This document shows positions 1 through 9,000 of a stretch of 64,000 bases of DNA, piece after piece. A model generated the notes under the pieces. The model was not told the DNA's origin, made no database searches, and saw nothing but the letters and a program-made list of their open reading frames with translations. The position numbers were made by a program, and so were the translations under genes. The first letter of the stretch is position 1. Each line of letters starts with the position of its first letter. Where the stretch lies: positions 558,001 to 622,000 of the forward strand of contig NC_020813.1 in the NCBI RefSeq assembly GCF_000348725.1. The letters run 5' to 3'. The stretch is from Pseudobdellovibrio exovorus JSS (lineage in GTDB: Bacteria > Bdellovibrionota > Bdellovibrionia > Bdellovibrionales > Bdellovibrionaceae).

Positions 1-1
1 G

Positions 2-694
2 CTCAATCCTATTAAAGCCCCCGTACAAAGTGAAAAACCTCGTAGTGTCACTGAGGAAAAGCTGCGTGATGTTGCTAAGCTTTATGAAGGTCAATTCATC
101 CGTGAAATGATGAAGCAAATGCGCGCCACAGTTCAAGAGGGCGGACTGATCAAAAAAAATAATGCTGAAAAAATCTTTTCTGATCAGTTAGATGGTGAAT
201 ATGCCAACTCATGGGTAGAAGCCGGTGGGATTGGGATGTCGGATTTGATTTATGAACAATTGATGGAAAAATATGGAACGCGTTTAGGTTTAAGGCAGCC
301 TGTGGAAAAACCTCAGGGGCCGTTGGATTTAAACACGAAGTCGAATTATTCCGGCTTTACTGAAGTGAAGTCTTCAGAAGCGCTGGCTCCTTCGGTACAC
401 GAAGGGGGGCAGCCTGTGACTTTACAGATTCAGACGCAGTCGGAAGGACAGGCCGAATTAAAAAGTCCATGGGCCGGTGTTTTGCTAGATAAAAAGCATT
501 TAGAGATGGATCAGATCCAATACCAAATTAAACACGACAATGGGCTGGAAAGTCTCATTATGACACGCGGGACAGGGCTGGGAAATGGGCCTAAATTGTC
601 TTCTGGTGACAGAATTGAGGCTGGACAGAGGTTGGGGTGGGTCAGTGCAGCTAGCCCTTTGTTTTGGACGCTGAAACCTGATGTCTCAGAATGA
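2..694 (+). CDS. flgJ: FlgJ-type rod-binding protein with degenerate M23 tail (5' end outside window)
   Basis: The frame is open from base 2, so the N-terminus lies outside the window. The first ~95 visible residues match the flagellar rod-binding domain (KLYEGQFIREMMKQMR, then a GGIGMSDLIYEQL stretch), which in FlgJ caps the growing rod in the periplasm. The usual glucosaminidase domain of enterobacterial FlgJ is absent. Instead the C-terminal ~75 residues resemble an M23/LytM fold (SPWAGVLL, IKHDNGLESL, GDRIEAGQRLGWV). The metal-binding histidines are missing: the family's HLHFE-like end reads PLFWTLK. The domain is probably non-catalytic and might bind peptidoglycan. Genes flgM, flgN, flgK and flgL follow. 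The rod-binding part is clear; the M23 assignment is by pattern. Confidence 0.85.
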   Translation, partial: LNPIKAPVQSEKPRSVTEEKLRDVAKLYEGQFIREMMKQMRATVQEGGLIKKNNAEKIFSDQLDGEYANSWVEAGGIGMSDLIYEQLMEKYGTRLGLRQPVEKPQGPLDLNTKSNYSGFTEVKSSEALAPSVHEGGQPVTLQIQTQSEGQAELKSPWAGVLLDKKHLEMDQIQYQIKHDNGLESLIMTRGTGLGNGPKLSSGDRIEAGQRLGWVSAASPLFWTLKPDVSE

Positions 695-747
695 TTTGGT
701 ACATTCGTCCCTATATGATACACTGTAATGAGTGCTGGAGGTTGTAG

Positions 748-1095
748 ATGAAAATTACTCACAATAAGGTCGGACAAAACTTGAACTTGACGGACGCGAA
801 AGCGAACAAGACAAGTGACGCGTCTAAAACAGGTGCGGCTCAAAGTGCGCAGACCAATTCATCATCTTCAGCATCGGCGGGAGCTCAAGCTTCTAAAGTT
901 GAATTATCTCCGCGTGTACAAGATATCAAAAGAATCAAAGAACTAGCGGCGAGTGCACCTGATGTAAATGCAGAAAAAGTAGAACACTTTAAGCGTTTGA
1001 TCGCTGAAGGTAAATACAAAGTGGATGCAAAAGCAGTTGCAGATCGCATGGTCGAAGAGCACTTACGTTCTGCGGGCAGAACTGGTGACGAGTAA
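748..1095 (+). CDS. flgM: FlgM, anti-sigma-28 factor
   Basis: This 115-residue protein has the FlgM layout. The N-terminal half is disordered and Ser/Ala/Thr-rich. The C-terminal half (VELSPRVQDIKRIKELAA, then VEHFKRLIAEGKYKVDAKAVADRM) is the helical part that binds sigma-28. By family knowledge it holds FliA inactive until the hook is complete and is then exported. A GGAGG ribosome-binding site sits just before the ATG. Its target fliA lies at 47.4 kb in the same window. It stands between the rod-binding gene and the filament-junction genes flgN, flgK and flgL, as in many bacteria. Confidence 0.93.
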   Translation: MKITHNKVGQNLNLTDAKANKTSDASKTGAAQSAQTNSSSSASAGAQASKVELSPRVQDIKRIKELAASAPDVNAEKVEHFKRLIAEGKYKVDAKAVADRMVEEHLRSAGRTGDE

Positions 1096-1154
1096 TTAAT
1101 TTATTTAACTGAACCGGATAACAAACTTTATCGCTTCAGGGACGAGGGCGAAAG

Positions 1155-1661
1155 ATGAGACAACAATCATACGAAAAATTAGTTGGAAATCTTGAGGATA
1201 TTACAAAACAATATCGTCTGTTGTTGGAATGTGTTCGCAAAGAAAAAGAATATCTTATCCAAACTAATATTGAAAAATTAAACGAAGTGAATGTTCAGAA
1301 AGAGCAGCTGTTAGGTCACACTCGTAGTTTAGACACATTACGTGTTACCTATGCGTCGGACTTAGCTCAACACTTGGGAATGAATACAAACGAGCCTCGT
1401 CTTTTAGAGCTAGCTCAACAAATGGGTGGAGCCGAAGGTGATCGTCTACGCAGTATCCATTCTGCTTTAGAGTTATTAACTAAACGTCTTATTGAATTTA
1501 ATCGTGAAAATGCAACGTATGCCGAATCTGCTTTGAAAACTGTGAACTCGGCAATGGACAACATCAAAGACTCAGTAACGGGTCAAAAAACTTACCAGAA
1601 AAAAGGAACGTATCGTCAAGGTAACGATAGTGCAGGACATTTCGTAAGCAAGGAAGCTTAA
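1155..1661 (+). CDS. flgN: FlgN-like export chaperone for FlgK/FlgL
   Basis: The 168-residue protein is mostly helical and charged. Its N-terminal segment (YEKLVGNLEDITKQYRLLL, then a long Lys/Glu helix) is typical of FlgN, the cytoplasmic chaperone that keeps the hook-filament junction proteins FlgK and FlgL export-competent. FlgN sequences diverge strongly, so the assignment rests on length, helical character and its place directly between flgM and flgK. A GAGGG-like ribosome-binding site lies ~10 bases upstream of the ATG. The C-terminus is polar and probably flexible. Confidence 0.82.
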   Translation: MRQQSYEKLVGNLEDITKQYRLLLECVRKEKEYLIQTNIEKLNEVNVQKEQLLGHTRSLDTLRVTYASDLAQHLGMNTNEPRLLELAQQMGGAEGDRLRSIHSALELLTKRLIEFNRENATYAESALKTVNSAMDNIKDSVTGQKTYQKKGTYRQGNDSAGHFVSKEA

Positions 1662-1680
1662 CGAATTAGGAAAGGCAAGG

Positions 1681-3096
1681 ATGGCCAAAATACACGGATT
1701 GTTAGATGTTGGACGTCGCGGGATGGCCGTCAGCCAAGCCGCATTGAATACGACGTCACATAACATCGCTAACAAATCGACAGAAGGATACTCTCGTCAG
1801 CGTGTAGAAACGCAGACGTCTCCTGCCGTGGATGCTGGTAATCAGCGTATTGGTACTGGTGCAAGTCTTAAATCAATTAACAGAACAAATAATCCTTGGT
1901 TAGAAAAACAGTTAGAGCGTGAAGGCTCTAACTTGGCTTTTTTAGAAGGCCGTTCGGGTGCTTTGAACAGATTAGAATCAGCATTTAATGAACAGACAGT
2001 TAAAGGTCTGAGCGGTTCTATGTCGGATTTCTTCAATAGCTTCCGTGAATTAGCAAACAATCCAGAAAGTTTAACTGCTAGAACTGTTGTTCGTGATAAA
2101 GCGGCAGCGTTGGTTCAGACATTTCAGGATGTAGATCGTCAAATCGAAAGTGTTAACAGTGAATTGAATAACACAATCGAAACAGGTATTAACGAAGTTA
2201 ATACGTATAGTAAAGAAATCGCGAAGTTGAATGAAAAAATCCAATCGATTGAGGTTGCTGGAAACTCAGCTAATGACGAGCGTGATCGCCGTGATCTTTT
2301 GGTAAAAAAACTTTCTGAAAAATTAGATATTAGCTACGCCGAAGATACAAAGTCAGGAATGATCAATATCACTTCTGGTAAAACAGGTATCCTTGTGGCG
2401 GGAACTTCAAGTGCCTCTTTAAAGGTGGGTAAAGATGCTGCGGGACAAATCGCGGTTCTTTATCCGATGAGTGAAAAAGGCACGCAAGTGAACATCACCG
2501 AGCAGTTCAAGCGTGGTTCGATGGGCGGAGCCTTAGAGTTACGCGATGGATCTGTTTCGGAAATTCGCGCTCAATTAGCTGACTTGGCTTACAACTTAGC
2601 AGCTGAAGTCAATGAGGCTCACTCTGAAGGTTACGATCGCTACAGTCAAAAAGGGATGCAATTCTTCTCGTTACCACAGGATGGAAGCTTTGATTTAAGC
2701 AGTCTTCGAGTGAACGAACAAATTTCAAATGATGTGGGTCGTATTGCGGCTGGGGCAAAACCAAATGCTCCTGGTGATAACACCACTGCGAATGTGATTC
2801 ATTCTTTGCAGTTCAAGCATGTGATGGGTGCAGACAGAACATTTACCTTTGATAATTTCTTTAATTCTAAGGTGGGTGAAATCGGTACGATGAACCAAAC
2901 TGCGCGTGCGAACTTAGAGTCTCAAAAGAACATCCATGATCAATTGAAAAACGTACGCGAAAGTATCAGTGGTGTCAGTTTAGATGAAGAAGCTCAAAAG
3001 ATGATTGAGTTTCAAAAGTCTTATGAAGCTTCAGCGCGAGTGATTCGCATGGCTGATGAAATGTTTGAAACTGTTTTAAGCTTAAAGCGTTTATAA
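1681..3096 (+). CDS. flgK: FlgK, hook-associated protein 1
   Basis: FlgK is the first hook-filament junction protein and is exported through the flagellar secretion apparatus. The N-terminus LLDVGRRGMAVSQAALNTTS, followed by HNIANKSTEGYSRQRV, is the conserved flagellar rod/hook motif. The C-terminus (SLDEEAQKMIEFQKSYEAS, RVIRMADEMFETVL) is the conserved axial-protein coiled coil. At 471 residues it is close to the shorter members of the family. The start 17 bases after flgN with AGGAAAGG upstream is convincing, and flgL follows after 16 bases. These genes probably form one transcription unit with flgM and flgN. Confidence 0.96.
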   Translation: MAKIHGLLDVGRRGMAVSQAALNTTSHNIANKSTEGYSRQRVETQTSPAVDAGNQRIGTGASLKSINRTNNPWLEKQLEREGSNLAFLEGRSGALNRLESAFNEQTVKGLSGSMSDFFNSFRELANNPESLTARTVVRDKAAALVQTFQDVDRQIESVNSELNNTIETGINEVNTYSKEIAKLNEKIQSIEVAGNSANDERDRRDLLVKKLSEKLDISYAEDTKSGMINITSGKTGILVAGTSSASLKVGKDAAGQIAVLYPMSEKGTQVNITEQFKRGSMGGALELRDGSVSEIRAQLADLAYNLAAEVNEAHSEGYDRYSQKGMQFFSLPQDGSFDLSSLRVNEQISNDVGRIAAGAKPNAPGDNTTANVIHSLQFKHVMGADRTFTFDNFFNSKVGEIGTMNQTARANLESQKNIHDQLKNVRESISGVSLDEEAQKMIEFQKSYEASARVIRMADEMFETVLSLKRL

Positions 3097-3112
3097 GGTT
3101 GGGTTATAGAAG

Positions 3113-4174
3113 ATGCGCGTAACAGATAAGATGATGCAAGGACAAGCCTTAAAGAGTATTCAGAAGAATCGTTCTGAATTGGCTCAATTGCAAAATCAAG
3201 CTGCTACAGGAAAAAAACTGACCACTCCATCTGATGACCCAGTTGGAGCTACCAAGGTATTGACCAATCGTACTGAGTTAAAAAATCAAGAACAGTTCGA
3301 AAAAAATATATTTCAAGCTAAGAACTTCTTAGATGTGACCGAATCTACATTAGCGCAATTAGGTGAAGCCATTGTGCGAACTAAAGAACTGGCTTTACAG
3401 GCGGCCAGTGACACTATTGGTGAGTCACAGCGTACGATGATCGGTTCTGAAGTTGAGCAGATCTATAATTCTATTCTAGAAATGTCGAATCGTCGTGTTG
3501 GCGAACGCTACTTGTTTGGTGGCTATAGAACGCAAGAAACTCCTTTTGATCGCCAAGGTGACTATCGTGGTGATGACGGGGAAATGCGTGTGCAGACACA
3601 AAAGGGAATCTTTGTTGCGATGAACATGACAGGTGATCGTGTTTTCATGGGCAAAGGGATTGGCCGTAGCGAGTATCAGCGTCAACCAGAAGACGTTCCT
3701 CAAAATACGCAGGAGCTTCAGCAATTTAAACTTTCTGAAATTGATCGTGAATACCATAATCAGCTTAAGCCAGAAGATGCAGCAGCATTGCGTAGCCCAG
3801 CGTCTGTAGGGCAAGAGCAAGTAGCGAATAATGAAGAAGGCGTTAACGTTTTCAGATTGGTTAAAGGCTTAGATGTAGCTTTGAAAACCAATGATAAATA
3901 CGCTATTCAAGATGCACTTGAGCCCCTTGATCAAGCTTTGAATCAAATCAATTTGATCCGCGCTGAAATCGGCGGACGTATTAATCAATTAGAGGCCACA
4001 GCCGATATTATTCACAAGTCGAATGTGGATAATAAGACTTTGACGTCTCAGGTAGAAGATGCGGATTTATTCCAGACGATGTCAGAACTATCACGTGCTG
4101 ATACAACACTGAAAAGCACGTTGGAAGTGGCGGGCCGTCTTGAAAATAAAAGCTTACTCGATTTTTTAAGATAA
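3113..4174 (+). CDS. flgL: FlgL, hook-associated protein 3
   Basis: FlgL connects FlgK to the flagellin filament. The N-terminal flagellin-like helix (MRVTDKMMQGQALKSIQKN) and the motif PSDDPVGATKVL are diagnostic. The middle contains NRRVGERYLFGGYRTQETPF, the usual GxYLFGG segment of FlgL. The C-terminus (LIRAEIGGRINQLEAT, then DADLFQTMSELSRADTTL) forms the matching flagellin-like coiled coil. The length of 353 residues is slightly above the family average. It is the last gene of the flgJ-M-N-K-L block; an acyltransferase gene follows after ~65 bases. Confidence 0.96.
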   Translation: MRVTDKMMQGQALKSIQKNRSELAQLQNQAATGKKLTTPSDDPVGATKVLTNRTELKNQEQFEKNIFQAKNFLDVTESTLAQLGEAIVRTKELALQAASDTIGESQRTMIGSEVEQIYNSILEMSNRRVGERYLFGGYRTQETPFDRQGDYRGDDGEMRVQTQKGIFVAMNMTGDRVFMGKGIGRSEYQRQPEDVPQNTQELQQFKLSEIDREYHNQLKPEDAAALRSPASVGQEQVANNEEGVNVFRLVKGLDVALKTNDKYAIQDALEPLDQALNQINLIRAEIGGRINQLEATADIIHKSNVDNKTLTSQVEDADLFQTMSELSRADTTLKSTLEVAGRLENKSLLDFLR

Positions 4175-4240
4175 GCTTTTAGCCTGAAACCTAATGTAAA
4201 AATCCAGTACAAAAAATCTAATAATTCGTTAATATGGGGC

Positions 4241-4927
4241 ATGTTCAAAGCGGCTATTATCTTTTTTCGTACGCTCTGTTATTTGCTGCGCTCATATTTT
4301 CCCAAAGCGAATATCTTAGCTCTTAAAAAAGAATGGGCAGAAGAATTGGCTCGTCGCTTTGGAATTCGTATCGAAGCCAAAGGGATGCCTCCGAGTGAGG
4401 CCCCAGTTATTATCGTCGGCAATCATATCAGTTACTTGGATATCATTATCTTGATGGCGGTACATCCACAGGTGACATTTCTAGCCAAGAAAGAAGTGGG
4501 CGAGTGGCCTATCATCGGGCCCACCGCAAGACGAGTGGATACGCTATTCGTGAATAGAACTGAAAAGAACAAAGCACAGGTTCGTCGGCAAATTGCACAG
4601 CAGCTTTTAGATAAGAAATCTCAGTTAGCAGTTTTTCCATCGGGAACGACCACTTTGCACGAAGAGCTCCCATGGAAAAAGGGAATGTTCGAGATCGCAC
4701 AAGAGTACTCTATTCCAGTGAAGGCCTTTAAAATTTCATATTCCCATCCCCGTGAATGTGCCTATATCGGCGAAGATAATATGCTAGAGCAGATGGCGCA
4801 GGTTTTTAAGGCACAGGGAAAAGTCGCTTATTTTGAGTGGTTAGATACTTTTCATATCACCTCTCCTGAGGAAGAAGCTGAGACTGTTCGCAAAGCCGTT
4901 GTGGCAGCCCTTCAGAGAGAAGCTTAA
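4241..4927 (+). CDS. 1-acylglycerol-3-phosphate acyltransferase-family protein (PlsC-like)
   Basis: This 228-residue protein has an N-terminal hydrophobic segment and the PlsC/LPLAT catalytic motif NHISYLDI, where His and Asp form the H-x4-D dyad. The family transfers an acyl chain from acyl-ACP or acyl-CoA to lysophosphatidate or another lipid in phospholipid or ornithine-lipid synthesis. The second family motif, normally FPEGTRS, reads FPSGTTT, so the usual Glu that helps bind the phosphate is replaced by Ser. The true substrate may therefore differ from lysophosphatidate. It lies alone between flgL and csrA; lipid specificity cannot be read from the sequence. Confidence 0.82.
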   Translation: MFKAAIIFFRTLCYLLRSYFPKANILALKKEWAEELARRFGIRIEAKGMPPSEAPVIIVGNHISYLDIIILMAVHPQVTFLAKKEVGEWPIIGPTARRVDTLFVNRTEKNKAQVRRQIAQQLLDKKSQLAVFPSGTTTLHEELPWKKGMFEIAQEYSIPVKAFKISYSHPRECAYIGEDNMLEQMAQVFKAQGKVAYFEWLDTFHITSPEEEAETVRKAVVAALQREA

Positions 4928-5057
4928 CTAGCCGTATTCTATTGTATTTCTGAGTATTTCTAGAAATTTAAGATGATGACAGAATTTTAAAAGAGCCGTT
5001 TTACTTTTTTCATAAAATCATCGAGCCGCCTTGACTTTCGTACCCATAAGAAATAAT

Positions 5058-5084
5058 TAAACTTTCGCAAAACACGGCCGATAA
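5058..5084 (+). promoter_or_regulatory. Sigma-28 (FliA) promoter upstream of csrA-fliW
   Basis: TAAACTTT (5058-5065), an 11-base spacer and GCCGATAA (5077-5084) match the FliA consensus TAAAGTTT-N11-GCCGATAA with one mismatch. The expected transcript start is ~25 bases before the csrA ATG. This would place csrA-fliW among the late flagellar genes, under the FlgM/FliA checkpoint. Seen directly as a motif match; activity is inferred. Confidence 0.8.
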
Positions 5085-5100
5085 GGCATTAATGCTGCTG

Positions 5101-5107
5101 ACAAGGA
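5101..5107 (+). promoter_or_regulatory. CsrA-like binding motif ACAAGGA overlapping the csrA ribosome-binding site
   Basis: The csrA leader contains ACAAGGA, which matches the core of the CsrA RNA-binding consensus and overlaps the Shine-Dalgarno AAGGAG. Binding here would repress csrA translation. The match is short and shares bases with any ordinary Shine-Dalgarno sequence, so it is only suggestive. Confidence 0.4.
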
Positions 5108-5116
5108 GATAAAGTC

Positions 5117-5347
5117 ATGCTCGTTCTTACAAGGAAGTTAGGAGAAAGCATCGCCATTGATGACCATATCAAGATTCGTGTGGTTCAAATCAAAGGTAAG
5201 CAAGTCCGTCTTGGTATCGAAGCCCCAAAAGATACTAAAATTCATAGAGAAGAAGTTTATCTAGCTATTCAGGATCAAAACCAACAGTCGGTTCAAGTCA
5301 GCTCAGATAAAGTTAAGAACATTTCTAAGCTTTTAAAGTCTGAATAG
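5117..5347 (+). CDS. csrA: CsrA, carbon storage / flagellin mRNA-binding regulator
   Basis: The 76-residue protein begins MLVLTRKLGESIAIDDHIKI and contains VRLGIEAPKDTKIHREEVY, the complete CsrA fold of five beta strands and a helix. CsrA dimers bind GGA motifs in mRNA leaders and block or stabilise them. The Arg of HREEVY needed for RNA contact is present. The C-terminal ~15 residues are a polar extension. fliW follows 124 bases downstream, the arrangement in which FliW protein sequesters CsrA. A sigma-28 promoter precedes it and AAGGAG lies at optimal distance from the ATG. Confidence 0.97.
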   Translation: MLVLTRKLGESIAIDDHIKIRVVQIKGKQVRLGIEAPKDTKIHREEVYLAIQDQNQQSVQVSSDKVKNISKLLKSE

Positions 5348-5471
5348 ACCCTATTCATAAATAATCCACAGCGTTATTTAGAAAAAAATTGATAAGGCCT
5401 CGATTTAAGTCCAGAATTTGATTAACCAGACATGGCCCATGGTGTGTCTGATTAATGAGCAGGAGGTAGAT

Positions 5472-6011
5472 GTGGTTATAAAAACAACTCGATTTGGCGA
5501 AGTGGAGCTGAATTCTGAGGACGTTTTAACCTTTAATGAAGGTCTTTTGGGCTTTCAAGATCTACGTCAATTTGTTTTGCTAGATGATCCAAATGACGAC
5601 ATCTTCGCATGGTTACAAAGCTGTGAATTGTCTTCAGTTGCATTCCCAGTTTTAGAGCCAGAAATTTTCGGTCATAAATACAACGTTAACTTCAATAGAA
5701 CAGATCTAGAATCATTAAAAATGCAGGCCAATCAAACTCCTGCGTTTCTAAACATTATTACGATTCCTGATGATCCAACTCAAATGACAGCAAATATCAA
5801 AGCTCCGATTGTTATTAACATCGAGCAAAAAATTGCACGTCAGTGTGTATTGCAAGATAACAACTTAGCAATCAAAGAGCCTATTTTTACGAAGTTACAA
5901 AGCCGTGTAGTTCAAAACCCTCAGACTCCAATCAAGAGCCAAGGGCGTCAATTTGACATGACGGTTAAACTGTCAGACTCAGGTAAAGGCCAGATTGACC
6001 AAGGCTTGTAA
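5472..6011 (+). CDS. fliW: FliW, flagellar assembly factor and CsrA antagonist
   Basis: FliW binds either flagellin or CsrA in the cytoplasm, so that released flagellin frees FliW to inhibit CsrA. The motif TTRFGEVELNSEDVLTFNEG followed by LLGFQDLRQFVLLDD is the classic FliW N-terminus. The longest frame starts at 5418, but AGGAGG at 5461-5466 followed five bases later by GTG at 5472 gives a protein beginning with the family-like VIKTTRFGEVEL, so I chose GTG. The product is then ~179 residues. Its C-terminal ~35 residues, rich in Gln, Lys and Ser, go beyond typical FliW and look flexible. Confidence 0.94.
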   Translation: MVIKTTRFGEVELNSEDVLTFNEGLLGFQDLRQFVLLDDPNDDIFAWLQSCELSSVAFPVLEPEIFGHKYNVNFNRTDLESLKMQANQTPAFLNIITIPDDPTQMTANIKAPIVINIEQKIARQCVLQDNNLAIKEPIFTKLQSRVVQNPQTPIKSQGRQFDMTVKLSDSGKGQIDQGL

Positions 6012-6029
6012 TTAGTCGATTCTGACTTG

Positions 6030-9000
6030 ATGCCGTTCAAGTCAGTCCTTTTCTCGGAAGCAAAAACACTCATCAATACAGCTAAAACTCGCGTGGTGCA
6101 GGCGGAAGATCGTCTTGCATTGAAGTCAGGTCTTAGTCCGCGCGAACAGCCGTGGGATGAGTCTCAAGTTCAGTGGACTGATAAAAAATCATTTCTTATC
6201 TCGCTTCTAAAAGTTTCTAGAAAAACTTTTTTTAAAGCCGGTGGCTTCCAGATTATAGGCAGTCTATTTTCTTTTGCGACACCGTTCTTGGTGCATGCCT
6301 TTATTTCTCGTATACAAGGTGGAAACTTACAGCAACAGGACTTGATCGAACTTTGCTTGATGGCGCTGGCTTTCGGAGTTTGTGGTGCGGGAAATGGTTT
6401 GGCCATTCAGCACTACTTCTATCAGACGTTGAATTTCAATCAGATGGCGACCAACTTGGTGAACAGAAAAATATTTTCACATTCACTACGTCTTTCAAAT
6501 CGTGCAAAGAACAAATATCAAGTGGGCGACATCGTCAACTACATGAGTTCAGATTCTGATGCGATCGCAGATGGCTGTATCACGTCAATTGATCTGAGCA
6601 ATGCGGTTGTTTTATCAATAGGATGTACGATTACACTTTTCTATTTCTTAGGTTGGTCGGCTCTGGCTGCCGTAGTGGTTCTACTGATATTAGTTCCGAT
6701 CACGCAAAGACTTTCAAAAAGCTTTATGCATCTTGAAGGTAAGATGATGGCACATCGAGATCAGCGTATGACTCTGATGACTCAATTATTGAATGCCATC
6801 CGTGTTGTAAAGTATTTCGTTTGGGAAAAAAGTGTGATGCAAGAAGTGGGTGAGGTGCGCGCGAAAGAGATCGGCACCCGCTTTAAATTGGCACAAGCTG
6901 AAATCACTTGGGGATTACTTTATACCTCGATTACTTCAATTGTATTGTTTGCAGCTTTACTGACTCACGTACTCAGAGGTCAAAAAGTTGATATGGCGTT
7001 GATTTTCACGTGTATTGCGATCTTCAGTATTATGGAAGATCAGTTTGGCGGGCTATCGCGCTTTATCGGTCGCTTTATTAATATTATCGTCAGTGCAGAG
7101 CGTATTACTCAATTTATTCAATCGGAAACTATTCCGGATACTCCAGCTTCTCAGGCAACAACCGCTAGTACAGAGGGTGTCGAGTTACAGCATGTTAGCT
7201 TTCAATACGAACAAGGCCGACCTATTTTTAAGGACCTCACGCTACATCTAAATAAAGGCCAATCGCTGGCGGTGGTTGGACCTGTGGGAAGTGGTAAAAC
7301 CACTTTGTTGCAACTGCTATTAAAAGAAGTCCTACCTGATCAGGGAAAAATCTCGATAGAAAACCAATCGGGGAATGTGGCCTATGTTCCTCAGGATGCT
7401 TACATCATTAACTCCACTTTACAGGAAAATATTATTTTCGGTAAATCGGATGTCACAGATGAAAAAGTCAGAAGAGCTTTGTATTTGTCGGCTTTAGAGT
7501 ATGACCTGATGTCATTACCTTCCGGATTACAAACAGAGATTGGTGAAAAGGGTGTGAACTTATCCGGTGGTCAAAAGCAAAGAGTGAGCTTGGCTCGCGC
7601 TGTCTTATCGGACGCCGATGTGATTCTTTTAGATGACCCTTTATCTGCGGTAGATCCTCGCACGGAAGGTTACTTATGTGATCGTCTGATCTTTGGAGAG
7701 TGGAAGAATAAAACACGCATCATGGTAACCCATCGCCTGCAGTCTATTGCTCGCTTTGATCAAATTTTATTTGTAGAAAATGGTAGACATTATTTAGGGA
7801 CATACGATGAGTTGTTGCAAACGTGTGAGCCTTTTAAAAAATTCTTAAAAACTCATGCCGAGAACCAAGAGCTAGAAAAGAAATCTGGCTTAGAGGGTTC
7901 ACATGAGCCGCAGACATCTACAGCTACGTCTGAAGGTGAAGGCCGTTTGATTCAAGACGAGGATCGTGCCGTCGGCGCTGTTGAGAAGTCTGTGTACTTT
8001 CAATATCTAAAAGCATTGGGGGGCAAGGGACCGAAGCAAAGGAAGATATTATTTCTATTGTTTGTCGGAGCTGTAGCGGTCGTGGCCACTCCACTTTTGC
8101 AAAAGTTATGGTTAGCTCAGTCAGATAAATTTGACCAATTAGCTCCATTGCAGGTCATTTTGATTTATGGTGCTTTAGGGATTCTGACAATGATCACTAC
8201 TTTTTTAAGTCAGTCCTTTTGGTCACGGCGCGGAATCGAGGCTGGAAAAAGTTATCACGATCAAATGCTACGTTCGATATTGGCGGCCCCAATACGTTTT
8301 TTTGATAGCACTCCGATTGGACGAATTCTACAGAGGTTTTCGCGTGACATGGAATCGGTGGATGTTCACTTGCAATGGAGTTTTGATAACACTATTCACT
8401 CATTCTTTCACATCATGCTGTCGTTCTTACTGATTGTGACAGTCGTCCCTTTTGTGTTGATTGCGATTCTGCCTATCTTTTTTGTGTACTACACTTTGCA
8501 GAATAGTTATCGCCGTGCCGCTCGCGAAATTAAACGCCTCGATTCGTTGGCGAGATCCCCAAGATATGCTCACTTCAAAGAAACTTTACAAGGGCTAACA
8601 GTTATTCGTGCATTCAATCAGAGTGATTGGATGATGAATCAGTTTTACGATAAATTACAGTATTCAGCCGAGATGTTTTACACACACTATATGATTAATC
8701 GTTGGTTCTCGACACGCTTACCATTGATCGGTGCTGTGATCTCGGCTTCAACAGGTTTGATGGTGGTGCTATCAAGCTATAATGGATATATCGCAGCAGG
8801 GACAGCGGGTCTTGTTACCCTGTATGCTTTGGATTTTTGGCGTCACTTGAATTGGGGGGTGCGTATATTTTCGGACCTAGAGTCACGTATGACCTCTGTT
8901 GAGCGACTTCAGTTCTATTGTGATTTGCCGGCAGAGAAAAACTACTACGAGCCACAAGTTCAGATAGAAGACTCTTGGCCTCAGACCGGAGAATTAGAGT

